This document shows, piece by piece, positions 20,772-31,148 of a stretch of DNA of 64,000 nt; position 1 is the first letter of the stretch, and every line of letters begins with the position of its first letter. Source of the DNA: Stentor coeruleus (taxonomy: Eukaryota; Ciliophora; Heterotrichea; Heterotrichida; Stentoridae); assembly GCA_001970955.1 (NCBI GenBank), contig MPUH01000244.1:1-64000 (forward strand), read 5' to 3'. The translations under genes and the position numbers were made by a program. The notes below the pieces were generated by a model, which worked only from the letters and a program-made list of their open reading frames with translations, had not been told where the DNA came from and searched no databases.

Positions 20772-23039
20772 ATGGCAAAAATTGGGGCTTCTTTTGATGA
20801 CAAAACCAAGTTGCTCATGAATGAATCTATTTCCATAGACGAAAACCAATTAGAAGACTACGTTCTAGTCTTTATTAACCCATTTGACGTTGGTTCATAC
20901 ACAGCTTCAAAACTCAATAAAAAAATCCCCAGCAAAAAGGTTGAAAACAAATTTCTCCACTTATTTCATTTATCTGATGACGATCCTATAATACAAGAAG
21001 CTCTTATATCACTAAGACAATTATGTCAGAATTCTTCAACAGTCCTTATAAAAGATCTTTCAAAAATCATAATTGATGTAATTATTCAGATATTACAAGC
21101 AAACCTTGGACTACTTGTCAAACCATATTTGTCTGGGGATAAAGACCAGATTTTTGTATTGATTAAAGCTTCAGATCATAATCTTAAAGTCCAAGCTGAC
21201 TTTATTGATTATAAAGTTCAGTTTAATGAAGAAGCTGCTGAAGTGTCAAAAAATCCAGTTTTAGATTTCCAAAAAGTGCTACCTTATGCACCATTTGAGA
21301 AATTTGAAGGCGGAAGGAGCAAAAACAAGAAAATTTCACAAAAAAGAGATAGTGAAAAGCTCTACCGGACTTATGATAGCGAAGGAAAACCAGTATCAGA
21401 AGGTGAGTTTTTTAGATTTAATGACCGTATTCGTATAGTCCACAGCATGCTAAAAAGCACAATGGAACTTGGTCAACTTATTTCTTTAGGTATACTTCAA
21501 GCTGAATTTCCCCTTCATTCCTCCCCATCTCTAAATGAACTTAAACGTAATTGGGCAAGTTTTAGGAAAATTTTCAAAGCTCAGCCTGTAGAAAAAATAA
21601 GACATTACTTTGGAGAAGAAGTGTCTTTATATTTTTCTTGGCTTGGTTTCTATTCCAAATGGCTTTGTATTCCTTCATTTTTTGGGACAATTATCTACAT
21701 CATAATATATGCTACAGGAGGTTATGATTTCCATTATCCAACAGTGAGTATCTGTCTTATATCATTTTCTTTACTTTTAAGTATTAGTAGTACATTTCTA
21801 GAACAACTTTGGCTTAGAAAAGAAAATACTCTAGCTTGGGAATGGGGGGTTACTGATCTTGAAGATAATGATGATCAAAGACCTGAATTCAGAGGTAAAC
21901 CTGGAATAGATGAAATAAGTGGGAAAAGGAAGAAAATTTTTGTACCAAAAGGCTTGGAAAAATATGCAAGGTTTATGGGATACTGGATAATTTTGTTTTT
22001 TGTTGGTATTGTTATTGCTGCAATTACAGCGATTTTTATGTTTCGTGATAAGACAAAATTTGCATGGGGACCTACTGTTGCTGGGATTGCTAATGCGATA
22101 CAGATTAAAGTGTTAAATTATGTATGAAATATTTAGATTTATAGGATTGTTGCAAGGAAAATGACGGATTGGGAAAACTTGGAAACTAATCGAGATTATA
22201 TGGACTCGCTTACTTTTAAACTTTTTTGTTTCCAGTTTGTTAATAGCTATGCCTCACTGTTTTATATTGCGTTTTTTAAAGCAAGCAGTAATCATGGTTG
22301 CAGCAATGGAGACTGCTTAAGTGAACTTCGTCTCCAGCTTGCGACAATTTATTTAACCAACCTTTTTTTAAACATACTCGAGCTAGGAATTCCTCTTATC
22401 AGAGACAAATATCGTCTTCTTCGTGAAGAGCGTCGAGCAGAAGCAAATGGCAAAATCATGACTAAAGAAGAAAAAGAAGCAACACGTGAAGATTATGACG
22501 CTCCTTTAGATGACTATATGGAAGTTATCATTAGCTATGGTTACGTAATTTTATTCGGTGTATCTTTTCCTATAGTCCCATTTCTTGCTTTAATTTTATC
22601 CTTATTAGAAATCAGAGTTGATGCTTGGAAATTATGCAATTTAACTAAAAGAACCTTCCCATCACAAGCTAAATCTATTGGAATTTGGAATAATATAATA
22701 CAAATAGTCAGTTATATTGGAGCTTCTGTGAATATTGGAATAGTCCTTTTTACAGCAAATGCTTTTAATATTGAAAATGTGGCTCATAAATGGATTTTGT
22801 TTTTAGTTATAGAACATGGGATTTTTGTTTTTAAATTACTTATTGAAGATTGGATCCCTGATGTTCCTGAAGTTGTTCAAAAAGGATTAGCTTGGAGTGA
22901 GAGAATTGTTAGTGAGAAATTGTATGGGAAAGTTGCTGATATTAAAGAAATTATGGAGATAAATTCTTTGAACTTTAGACCGGTAGATGAGGATAAGGAA
23001 GTTATGGTTGAGGATATTATCCCTATGGCGAGTAAGTAA
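20772..23039 (+). CDS. Anoctamin/TMEM16 channel or scramblase (one 15-nt intron)
   Basis: Exons 20772-22121 and 22137-23039 join across intron GTATGAAATATTTAG to give 750 aa. Splicing produces LNYIYRIVARKMTDWEN, the conserved anoctamin stretch before TM4-5, which the unspliced frame lacks. Other family hallmarks are NSYASLFYIAFFK, FLNILELGIPLI, and the calcium-site helices DYMEVIISYGYVILF with FPIVPFLALILSLLEIRVDA, where the Glu and Asp ligands are kept. The N-terminal cytoplasmic domain covers about residues 1-285, and the channel ends in LLIEDWIPDVP. Anoctamins are calcium-activated chloride channels or lipid scramblases at plasma or internal membranes; which of these it is cannot be read from the sequence. 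The kelch-like gene follows on the same strand. Confidence 0.93.
22122..22136 (+). other. 15-nt intron in anoctamin gene
   Basis: GTATGAAATATTTAG, phase 0, in-frame TGA, A at position 10. Removal joins the two halves of the anoctamin domain. Confidence 0.95.
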
Positions 23040-23443
23040 TTAAAACAAAAAATATGATTTTTATATGGTTTTGATAGGATAGTATTGAAAGAAGATAAAA
23101 AAAATAGGAAATAATTGATGTGTTGATTAGAATTTTTTATGTAAAATTTGTTGTATTACTGGAATTTTGTGATTGAAAATTGTGTTTTAAATTTTAGGTA
23201 AATACTTTTTTTAAATGGAATTTTGATTAGAATTTTATGTAGGGAAAAAAGAAAAGTTTATAATAACTTAGGTTTTGGTGTTTGAGTAATAGAAATTAAT
23301 ATATAATTCCAGTTTAAATATTGTAATTTTATGTATATAATATATATTTTATACAATATTTATTTATGTTAATAAGATAATTAGGTTCTAAGATTTTTCT
23401 ACGAAAAATCATTTTCTGATTCTGAGAATTTGAAAGATTATAA
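23040..23443. other. Intergenic region between anoctamin and kelch-like genes
   Basis: A 404-bp AT-rich spacer between two plus-strand genes, G/T-rich on plus in its first 250 bp. No open frame is supported. Confidence 0.45.
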
Positions 23444-24793
23444 ATGGAAAAAATATTTGATAATACAAATACTGCTGAGCCCCAGATATTTATGGAAAAT
23501 TGCTCAGAAGCACTTTTAGAGATAAATAAGATACTAAAGCAACTTTCTGATTCATCTAATAATGAATTATTTATAGAGAATGAGAAATTCAAAATGAATA
23601 AGATGATAATAGCAAATTTTAAGAATATTTTGAAAGGGGCACACAAATATTTAGTGAATTCTGCCAATTTCGGTGATGAAAATCTGCAGAATTTTAGTCA
23701 AAGCTTTGAACTATATGAGAACTGGGTTAAAAATTCACATTATATAGAAAACCAAATCAAAGATATATACTCAACAATAGATGATTCATATTCTAAAAAT
23801 TCTTCTAAACTTCAAAATCAAGACATAATCAAACAAATGAGCAGCTCAATATCACATATCGAAAAATCAATCAAAGAAAAAGAAAAGTCCATAAATGATC
23901 TCGAAAAAACCATAGCAAAAAAAGAAATTGAAGTTTCTAAACTCGAATCCCAAGTCCATATCATCCCAATTAAATTCTTATCATACACTCATCTACCTGA
24001 AACAATTTTTAACAATCATATTATAATCTATGCGCCTTATAATGGTAAGTTACGTGTAATAAAAATATCTTTAATTCAACAAAACAAATACATCGCCAGT
24101 GTGGTAAATTTATCTAAAGACTTACAATACGATTATGGTTTTTGTGCATTTCCTAACGACAGTCTTTTTTTAATAGGTGGAAAAGTCAAGCCTTCATTTT
24201 TTTGGCCTGGGCAGGAAATAAACGAATATTCAGTTTTAAACATGAATGGGTTGATTTTTAAAGATAATAGTATTGAATATACACTTTCAGATTTAGGACA
24301 AGGAGTTTTTTATAACAATCATGCTTATTTTTTTGGGATGACTTCCTTACAAGCTCGCAAAAATCTTGCAATAAAAATTAACTCCACAGATTTTTCATTA
24401 ACAAATATGTGTTTCATACCTGAAGCTATAAATAATTCATCAACAGCTCTTGTTGATAGAGAAATTTTAATATCAAGTCCAGTTACAGAAAATATATTTT
24501 TATACAATATTGATAATGATATATATTCTATAAAAGGGAAAATAAAAACTAACGACCCAAAACTGATTTTCTCCATAAGGAAAAAAGTGTTTTTTATTTC
24601 TAATGGGAATATTTACAGACTGAAAATGAAGTCAGGAGTGTTTGAGAATTTGAATTTGCCTGTAACTTGCAGTAGTTATAAATTGGCTAGTTACCCAGTG
24701 AATTATGGGAAATATTTCTTTTTTGCATTACTTGATGGTGCTATTTATAGATTTAATTATATATCGCTGAGGATAAAAAAATTGAGTATTTAG
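23444..24793 (+). CDS. Coiled-coil plus kelch-like beta-propeller protein (449 aa)
   Basis: Residues 1-175 are helical and charged, ending in a clear coiled coil (SISHIEKSIKEKEKSINDLE). The remaining 270 residues alternate short hydrophobic strands with turns, including FPNDSLFLIGG, which is the shape of a kelch blade, so a degenerate beta-propeller is likely. Such proteins are usually adaptors. I cannot assign a partner or process, and the kelch call is weak because only one blade has the Gly-Gly pair. No intron is needed. Confidence 0.65.
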   Translation: MEKIFDNTNTAEPQIFMENCSEALLEINKILKQLSDSSNNELFIENEKFKMNKMIIANFKNILKGAHKYLVNSANFGDENLQNFSQSFELYENWVKNSHYIENQIKDIYSTIDDSYSKNSSKLQNQDIIKQMSSSISHIEKSIKEKEKSINDLEKTIAKKEIEVSKLESQVHIIPIKFLSYTHLPETIFNNHIIIYAPYNGKLRVIKISLIQQNKYIASVVNLSKDLQYDYGFCAFPNDSLFLIGGKVKPSFFWPGQEINEYSVLNMNGLIFKDNSIEYTLSDLGQGVFYNNHAYFFGMTSLQARKNLAIKINSTDFSLTNMCFIPEAINNSSTALVDREILISSPVTENIFLYNIDNDIYSIKGKIKTNDPKLIFSIRKKVFFISNGNIYRLKMKSGVFENLNLPVTCSSYKLASYPVNYGKYFFFALLDGAIYRFNYISLRIKKLSI

Positions 24794-24927
24794 AGGTAAA
24801 GAATTAGTTTAGTTAGTTAATTACAATATTTTGTCTTATATTTAATCTAAAAATAAATTTATAATCAAAAATATCATCAAAAACTAAAAACTCATCTTTC
24901 CATCAAAAAATTCACCACTTTACTTAT

Positions 24928-25230
24928 TTATCCTGGAAATTTCATATTAATCTTATCCTCAACATTAGCTATTCTCCTTCTCAAAGTGTTAATCCTAGTC
25001 TTTATTCTTTCAATCTTAGCCTTATAAATTTGTATCGCCTGACAAGCATCAGCCATTTTACTATCATTCAATCTTTCATTAAGTCCAGCAATAGATCTAA
25101 GCCTTCTTTCCAACTCTTCTAAAGTTGTCATCAAAGCATTTTGTGAATTTTCAACACCTTCTAAAGTTTTCCCACAAATATCTACAACATGATCAACAGC
25201 TTTATTGAATACATTCGAAATCTCAACCAT
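24928..25230 (-). CDS. Small helical protein, possibly snapin/BLOC-1-like (100 aa)
   Basis: From MVEISNVFNKAVDH this is an all-helical protein with heptad-like spacing over nearly its whole length. It ends with a basic coil (KAKIERIKTRINTLRRRIANVEDKI). The layout resembles small coiled-coil subunits such as snapin or other BLOC-1/BORC members, but the match is too weak to name it. An upstream in-frame ATG at 25290 would overlap the divergent gene at 25258 by 33 bp and add a poor N-terminus; starting at 25230 leaves 27 bp between the two genes. Confidence 0.6.
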   Translation of the reverse strand: MVEISNVFNKAVDHVVDICGKTLEGVENSQNALMTTLEELERRLRSIAGLNERLNDSKMADACQAIQIYKAKIERIKTRINTLRRRIANVEDKINMKFPG

Positions 25231-25257
25231 TTCCAATATTATATTAAATAAAATCTT

Positions 25258-26178
25258 ATGTCTTTTATAAGAAACCAAGACTATTCTCAAATTTATGCAG
25301 ATTATTCGACAAATGCTACAGAAAAACTCGATTTGTCTTATAAAGAAACTTTTAATGAGCCAAAAAACATTTTATTGAAAAAAGAGTTTTTAAAATTCGC
25401 GGGAGATCCTATGGGAAAACCTCCAGAAATTAGAAGATTTTCAGAATATCGGTTTGATAATAAGAAAAACCCTTCGTTTAAACGTAAAATTAAAGATAAA
25501 CAGATTGAAAATCAGATTTTGTTGGAAAAAATCAAAACTTTGAAGATGGAAATTGAGTCAAGGGTTTTTGAGGAAGGTAATTCAATGATGCAACTTACAG
25601 CTAGAAATCAGGAAAAAATAGATTATTTTAAACAAAAACTTGAAAGTTTGCAGAAAAAAAGACAAGGGCTTGAAATCCATCAACAATATATAAGCACTTG
25701 TCAAAAACTCATGGTAGACAACTCAAGATTAGTTTCTGAGATTGGAATTTTAAAAGAAAAAATCTGTAATAAAAAAGAAAACCAAATAACAGAAAAGGAT
25801 GCATTAGAAATATCGTATAAACTTAAATCTTTGGAAGAAGAGCAAAATAAAACAATAGAATCGAATTTTGAATTGAAAAAAGAATTATCTTTGAAAAGAA
25901 AAGAAAATTATGAAAGAGATGATAAGTTTATGAGTTTTGCCAGTAGAGAAATGCTTATACATATTTATGCTGATATTCAAAAAATACTTATGGTAGCTAG
26001 AAGAGTTAGTAAGAGGGATCAGATTAAGATAAATGAGTTGATAATGATGCCATATGAGACGGTTTCATATGATCCTGTACAGATGATAGGTTTGGTAAGG
26101 AAAAGTACTCAGGAACTTAGAGAGGTGATTAGTGATTTGTATGCAGAAAAGTGTTGTGATGGCTGCAATTATTTTTAA
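25258..26178 (+). CDS. Coiled-coil protein of unknown function (306 aa)
   Basis: After a short N-terminal segment (MSFIRNQDYSQIYADYS), most of residues 80-225 form Lys/Glu/Leu-rich coiled coil. A helical tail follows (MLIHIYADIQKILMVARRVSKR) and the protein ends CDGCNYF. I do not recognise a family. The gene shares a 27-bp divergent promoter region with the 100-aa gene on minus, so the two are likely expressed together. Its 3' end is convergent with the phosphoglycerate-mutase-like gene. Confidence 0.7.
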   Translation: MSFIRNQDYSQIYADYSTNATEKLDLSYKETFNEPKNILLKKEFLKFAGDPMGKPPEIRRFSEYRFDNKKNPSFKRKIKDKQIENQILLEKIKTLKMEIESRVFEEGNSMMQLTARNQEKIDYFKQKLESLQKKRQGLEIHQQYISTCQKLMVDNSRLVSEIGILKEKICNKKENQITEKDALEISYKLKSLEEEQNKTIESNFELKKELSLKRKENYERDDKFMSFASREMLIHIYADIQKILMVARRVSKRDQIKINELIMMPYETVSYDPVQMIGLVRKSTQELREVISDLYAEKCCDGCNYF

Positions 26179-26467
26179 GTTAATTTGTATAGTAAAAAAT
26201 TTTTATGGAAAAAAAAGTAAATACTGAATGAGGTTTAAGGATTTTTTTATTTTTTGGCAATAAAATTTGAAGACTTATTCTATTCTCTGTGATTTTGTTA
26301 TAAAATTTCTTATAAATAACATCCTATCTCTAATTTTTATATATTCCAATAAATTCATCCTAATTTACAATACTTTTTATACCAAAACTTCTTAAAACCT
26401 TTAAATCTTATAACAACCCACAATCCTTACCATCCTAAACTATAAAAAATCAACCAAAATTCTCATA

Positions 26468-27082
26468 TTATTTATTAAGAATCTCTGGACATGTCCATGT
26501 AAAAACTAACTCGCCCTTTCCCCCTTCAAAATTAATCCCAGCAATTGAAGCATTAGGCAAAACATCAGTAACCCCATATTTATGTGTCAAAGTACATATC
26601 AATCCTCCATGTGTCATACATAGTAAACACCCATCTTCAGATTTTTCTTTCATAAAAGCTAAAGCTCTTCTATTAACCATATCCCAACTTTCTCCTTTAG
26701 GTGCAACATAACTCATCTCATTAATCTCATTTCTCAAACTTTCAGGCATACTATCAAAATGTTCTCCTTCATGTTCCCCAAAGTAAATTTCCCTTAACCT
26801 TTCATCTTCATGTACTTGAACTTGATACAAAGTTGCTAAATTTATCGTATCTTTAGCTCTTAATAAATCAGATGAATAAACTTTTTTAAATTGTCCTAAA
26901 AAAGGATAAAAACCTTCATAAAGTAAATTTGCTTGTTTTTTACCATATTCTGAAAGTTTACAGTTTGTCCATCCAGCTAAAGTCCCTGCAAGATTAGAGA
27001 TACTTTCTCCAGTTCGGATGAATATGAAATTTGACCCAGGTTTTGTAAGAAGAATACTTATGTGGTTTCTAAGGACTTCCAT
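26468..27082 (-). CDS. Histidine phosphatase (phosphoglycerate mutase-like) fold, catalytic His replaced
   Basis: The 204-aa protein has the branch-1 histidine phosphatase layout: IFIRTGESISNLAG (first motif), DLLRAKDTINLA, LREIYFGEHEGEHFDSMP and a late THGG. In active enzymes the first motif is RHGE and its His takes the phosphate. Here it is RTGE, with codon ACT for Thr, so the nucleophile is missing while the second His is kept. It is probably a pseudo-enzyme or has a changed chemistry. It starts only 16 nt after the delta-tubulin stop on the same strand. The first 20 residues lie before strand 1 and no nearer ATG exists. Confidence 0.85.
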   Translation of the reverse strand: MEVLRNHISILLTKPGSNFIFIRTGESISNLAGTLAGWTNCKLSEYGKKQANLLYEGFYPFLGQFKKVYSSDLLRAKDTINLATLYQVQVHEDERLREIYFGEHEGEHFDSMPESLRNEINEMSYVAPKGESWDMVNRRALAFMKEKSEDGCLLCMTHGGLICTLTHKYGVTDVLPNASIAGINFEGGKGELVFTWTCPEILNK

Positions 27083-27098
27083 ATTAGTATATTAAAGA

Positions 27099-28373
27099 TC
27101 AAAGAGAAGAGTAGTTATAGACTAGTTGTTCTAAACATGGAAAAGCTGATTCGAATATATGTGAAGTTTCTATGCCGAATTTGTTGTAATGATGAAGATA
27201 AGCACCTGATTGGGACATTCGATGTGTTTTTTCAATAAGACTATCAAGGTTGGTTAAGATAGACTGGCTGTTCATGATCACTGACATGCGTTTTTCGTAT
27301 TTCTCAGAGCTTATATGGGTGGAATACTCTGCAAAGTTGTTGGGAAAACTAGGTTCAACATAAGCTTTTAGTATCCCAAGATCATTAGTCTCAACCCCAT
27401 GTCCACGTGATACGGTTACTGCTGATAATATTTTATTCCTATTCATTGAATTAGCGCTAATATTCCAATTAATATTCGGTTCTTGAGTATTTGACATCGC
27501 CATCTGCATACCTCTCTTACTAATTCCAGGCCATGTGTCAACAGAAAATCCTGCACTATTCGTCCCACTTATCGGCGTCGTAACCAAAGAACAAAACGGA
27601 AACCCAGACTGTTGCGCTAAAACCCTAAAAACTCCATCAAGAGCATTTCCACAATATTGCGAACAAGACATTGTTGGATTTTCAACAATAGGGGCAAAAG
27701 CTGATGATAAAACTGAAGCACATAAAGAATTCAAATGTGTAAAATCAGGCTTAGGTTCAGCCAAACAATTCACAGCAGTTGAATGAAGCCAATCATTATT
27801 TATTATAAGCATACTATCAACTGCTTCAACTAAATGAGCAATAGTTAAAGCTGCATTATAATTCTGTAATATAACTTCACCAAATGAATAAGGCCAGATT
27901 GCTATGTTTAATAAATTCACATCAAATTCTTCACGAACTGATTCGGCTATACTTGTTCCAACACCTGAACCTGTACCACCAGCTAAAGATAGATAAAGAA
28001 GGATACAATTAAGAACATCAGTTTTTTCTAGTTGTCGGCGAACTTTGTTTAGGATTGTGTCACGCCATTTGTATCCGTGGATATTGTAACCAAATGCCCA
28101 GTTGTTACCTGAACCTTCTTGTTGGCAGAAAATAGAAGAGGGATCATAATTCCAGGGTTGTTTTAGATTTAGACATGAGTTTACAACTTTTGGTTCCATG
28201 TCGATAAGAACAGCATTTGCTGTGATTTTTTGTTTTTCTAAAGTGAAAAATGTATTTAGAATTGCATTGCTTAGAGCTGGGGATTTTGTACATGCCTCTT
28301 CGTAAAGACGGGTGTAAAAAGATGCACCGATTTGGTTACCGCATTGACCGACTTGAATACTCACTACAGACAT
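27099..28373 (-). CDS. TUBD1: Delta-tubulin
   Basis: The start MSVVSIQVGQCGNQIG and the nucleotide loop AGGTGSGVG (about 131-139) mark a tubulin. Delta-type features are VLIDMEPKVVN, EGSGNNWAFGYNIHG and WPYSFGEVILQNYNAALTIAHL, which differ from alpha, beta and gamma tubulins. At 424 aa it is slightly shorter than human TUBD1 (453). Delta-tubulin is needed for the C-tubule of triplet microtubules in basal bodies, fitting a densely ciliated cell. It lies in a minus-strand run with the UTP21 gene 210 bp upstream and the mutase-like gene 16 nt downstream. Confidence 0.93.
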   Translation of the reverse strand: MSVVSIQVGQCGNQIGASFYTRLYEEACTKSPALSNAILNTFFTLEKQKITANAVLIDMEPKVVNSCLNLKQPWNYDPSSIFCQQEGSGNNWAFGYNIHGYKWRDTILNKVRRQLEKTDVLNCILLYLSLAGGTGSGVGTSIAESVREEFDVNLLNIAIWPYSFGEVILQNYNAALTIAHLVEAVDSMLIINNDWLHSTAVNCLAEPKPDFTHLNSLCASVLSSAFAPIVENPTMSCSQYCGNALDGVFRVLAQQSGFPFCSLVTTPISGTNSAGFSVDTWPGISKRGMQMAMSNTQEPNINWNISANSMNRNKILSAVTVSRGHGVETNDLGILKAYVEPSFPNNFAEYSTHISSEKYEKRMSVIMNSQSILTNLDSLIEKTHRMSQSGAYLHHYNKFGIETSHIFESAFPCLEQLVYNYSSL

Positions 28374-28583
28374 GTTAACTTTAATTATAAGCGCAAAAAT
28401 TTAATAGTTGTGGAACAGATCAGAAATTATTTTGTACATTAAAACCATTGCGCTAAACTAATAAACTAACTCTTATATCAAAGTTTTCTATATACATTCC
28501 CACAATCAATATACTAAATAACATAAAAATAACTACTTTATTATATGTATTCCTATCATCTAACTCCATTTACACATTTGTTT

Positions 28584-31130
28584 TTAATCTATTAGTCTTT
28601 CAAGTCCACTTATATCAAAAAGAAATATTTCTTCAATCTTTTTCCATACCTTTTGTTGCAAATCTGCTAGTGACTTGGCTTGCTCTTTACTCAGTTTATC
28701 TGAATGAATTCTCAAAAAACATCCTAAAACGCTTTGAAGAAAATCATAATTACTCTGAGACTCAATCGCCACATAAAGAAACTCAATAAATTTTTGTACT
28801 TCCTCATCATTTACTAGTCCAAAAAGATTCAATTCAATTTTCCCAGGAGCAAGAGACTTTAAAAACTCTAAAACAACATCATGAGGGCTACTAAGCACAT
28901 TCGAAAGATCTTTTTCATGAGGTTTTTCAGTTTTTTCTTCTTTCTTATCTTTATTCTCTTCATTATATGTAATAATACCTAATGTATCAGGTAAAAAAAA
29001 TGGGACTTTTTCTGGTTTCTTTGGGGGTTCAATAGGTGCATTTCTCTCTTTAATCTCATCTAAATGAAATAATGCATGAATACGATTAATAGGCATTTCA
29101 CTAGTTTTAAATGTACTATGGGTTATAGTTTTAGGCATTTTTAAAGCTGCAACATTTTCAAGAGGGTTTTCTATAGGTGTTGTTTGCAGGTCTTTGATTT
29201 TCACAACTTTTTTCGAATAGAAATTTTTTCCTTTAGTCACGTCAAAACCTACAATCTGTCTAGGTTGTTTTGGTGACCTATTGACAATAACCTGTGTATA
29301 ATAGCTTTTATTAAGCCATAAAAACACCCCAAGACTCTGACTATGAGCCGTAGCTAAATATCTTCCATCAGGACTAAAGTCTAAAGCAATAACTTTGCTA
29401 GGAAATGACACCCATTCAATAAGTTTATCACTAGGTAAATCCCAAATCCTCACACCTGTCTCATCACAAAAAGCTAGCCATCTTGAATCAGCAGTAAAAG
29501 CTAAATCTCCAACCCTATCTCCATCATAACTCCTTGCTAATTTCCCATTTCTAACATCTAAAACATCAACCCCATCATCAACAGCTACAGCAAGTAAATT
29601 ACTAGCTTTATGAAGTCTAATTTTTCTTATTTTTTTCCCTTTAAGTACTTTTATCAATTTCCCTATAACAAAATCCCATATATAAACTTCCCCTTCATCA
29701 CTTGCTGATACAGCTAATGAGTTTGTTGAATCAATATCAACTCCAACAATTTTTCCATTATGTTTTCCTGAAAAAGATAATTGATGAAAGCCAGATTGCA
29801 TATTGAATTTTTCTAAAGATCCATCTTCTAAAGCTAAAATCCCGAAATTACCACATTCACTTACAGCTGAGCATAAAACTGATGATTTACTTTTTTTTTC
29901 AATAGGTTTTTCTCCAACAGCTTTATTATCATAATTCCATAAAATCCCATATTGGCTATTACAGGTTATGATATTACACCAATCTTTTTCTCTTGCTGAA
30001 GAAGATGCGAATGAAGAAAATGGAGGAAGTTTTATATGTGAACTTGAAGATTTTATAGACTTTTTGATGTTTTTACTTGAGAAAAAACAGCTTTGGTGCT
30101 CGTTTAGTAAGGATATATCACGAAGAGAGTTTTCGGATATGGATAATATATGGTCGGTGTTATAAAAACGAAGCGAATTTGGAGGAGTATTGAAACCTTC
30201 TCTTTTTTTGTGGATACGTGGTTCAGGGTTTTCAAAGTCAAATATCCATTGTTTTATTGAATTGTCAGATGAGGAACTTGTTAGGATAAGTGGCTCATTA
30301 GGCACAAACATAACTTTTGTTATTGGAAAAGTATTGTGTGCTCGAATTCGTGCTTGGATTTTTTTGTTTTTTAAGTCCCATATGTTCATGTATCCTGATG
30401 TTCCTACTGATGCTAAGATTTCAAAATTAGGCATTGAACATACTGATAATGAAGTTACAGGCTCAGTTTGGTCAAATGTGAAAAGAACTTCATCTTGCAA
30501 TATGTTTCCAAATACAATCTTACCTGTGTCTAAGCCTATAGCAACAATATCAAGTGCAACTGCATTTTCTAAAGCACTTATCTCTCCAGTCAAGTTTTTG
30601 CATATGGCTGGAAAGTCGTAAATCTTAACCCCAGTTTTCACATTCAGTAGCACTAGTCTCCCTTTTTTCATTGACACTAGTACTTTGTTTAGATAAGTAG
30701 GAGGGTGTAATAAATGAATGCCTTTTCCTGGTAGTGGAATAGTCATCAGCAATTCAGCGCTCTCACAATCCCACACTTTGACCTCTCCAGCGAAATTCAA
30801 GGCCACCAAATACTGTCCAAAGACTAAAATTTCATTAATGGAAGCTTCAGAGCCTAAGTACACTTTAACCAGTCTGACTTTATGAAAAGCTGATACAGTT
30901 TTCCCAGCTGCAACAAGGATAAGATCCTTATACGACTCCACAGCATTTACTGTATGGTCAAGTTGGCAACCAATATACCTTATCTTAAGATTCTCGAGTT
31001 TGTATGTCAAAAATCCTCTACCAAGAGGTAGCGACAAGTAACTGCTTTCGCCTTCTCGATGCCATTTAAAAGCTTTATCATCACAGACAAGACCTAATGT
31101 CCTATAGCTTTCAAGTACTCCACAATCCAT
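28584..31130 (-). CDS. UTP21: UTP21/WDR36, small-subunit processome protein
   Basis: This 848-aa protein has two WD40 propellers (about residues 1-310 and 320-640) with blades such as VKVWDCES, MNIWDLKN, IKQWIFDF, VYIWDFVIG and VRIWDLPS. It then has the family's C-terminal Utp21 domain, recognisable by KVPFFLPDTLG and a helical tail (about 690-848). UTP21 is part of the UTP-B complex that binds the 5' external transcribed spacer of pre-rRNA in the nucleolus and is needed for 18S rRNA maturation. Its start lies 18 nt after the PKG stop on the same strand. No intron is needed. Confidence 0.93.
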   Translation of the reverse strand: MDCGVLESYRTLGLVCDDKAFKWHREGESSYLSLPLGRGFLTYKLENLKIRYIGCQLDHTVNAVESYKDLILVAAGKTVSAFHKVRLVKVYLGSEASINEILVFGQYLVALNFAGEVKVWDCESAELLMTIPLPGKGIHLLHPPTYLNKVLVSMKKGRLVLLNVKTGVKIYDFPAICKNLTGEISALENAVALDIVAIGLDTGKIVFGNILQDEVLFTFDQTEPVTSLSVCSMPNFEILASVGTSGYMNIWDLKNKKIQARIRAHNTFPITKVMFVPNEPLILTSSSSDNSIKQWIFDFENPEPRIHKKREGFNTPPNSLRFYNTDHILSISENSLRDISLLNEHQSCFFSSKNIKKSIKSSSSHIKLPPFSSFASSSAREKDWCNIITCNSQYGILWNYDNKAVGEKPIEKKSKSSVLCSAVSECGNFGILALEDGSLEKFNMQSGFHQLSFSGKHNGKIVGVDIDSTNSLAVSASDEGEVYIWDFVIGKLIKVLKGKKIRKIRLHKASNLLAVAVDDGVDVLDVRNGKLARSYDGDRVGDLAFTADSRWLAFCDETGVRIWDLPSDKLIEWVSFPSKVIALDFSPDGRYLATAHSQSLGVFLWLNKSYYTQVIVNRSPKQPRQIVGFDVTKGKNFYSKKVVKIKDLQTTPIENPLENVAALKMPKTITHSTFKTSEMPINRIHALFHLDEIKERNAPIEPPKKPEKVPFFLPDTLGIITYNEENKDKKEEKTEKPHEKDLSNVLSSPHDVVLEFLKSLAPGKIELNLFGLVNDEEVQKFIEFLYVAIESQSNYDFLQSVLGCFLRIHSDKLSKEQAKSLADLQQKVWKKIEEIFLFDISGLERLID

Positions 31131-31148
31131 TTTTCTAATAATCTAGGT

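Noticed and set aside
25231-25290. Longer start for the 100-aa gene
   Set aside because: It would overlap the divergent gene's coding start by 33 bp and adds a segment unlike the rest.
27083-27098. Possible intron fusing delta-tubulin and the mutase-like gene
   Set aside because: The 16-nt gap has no GT...AG pair that joins the frames, and both proteins look complete.
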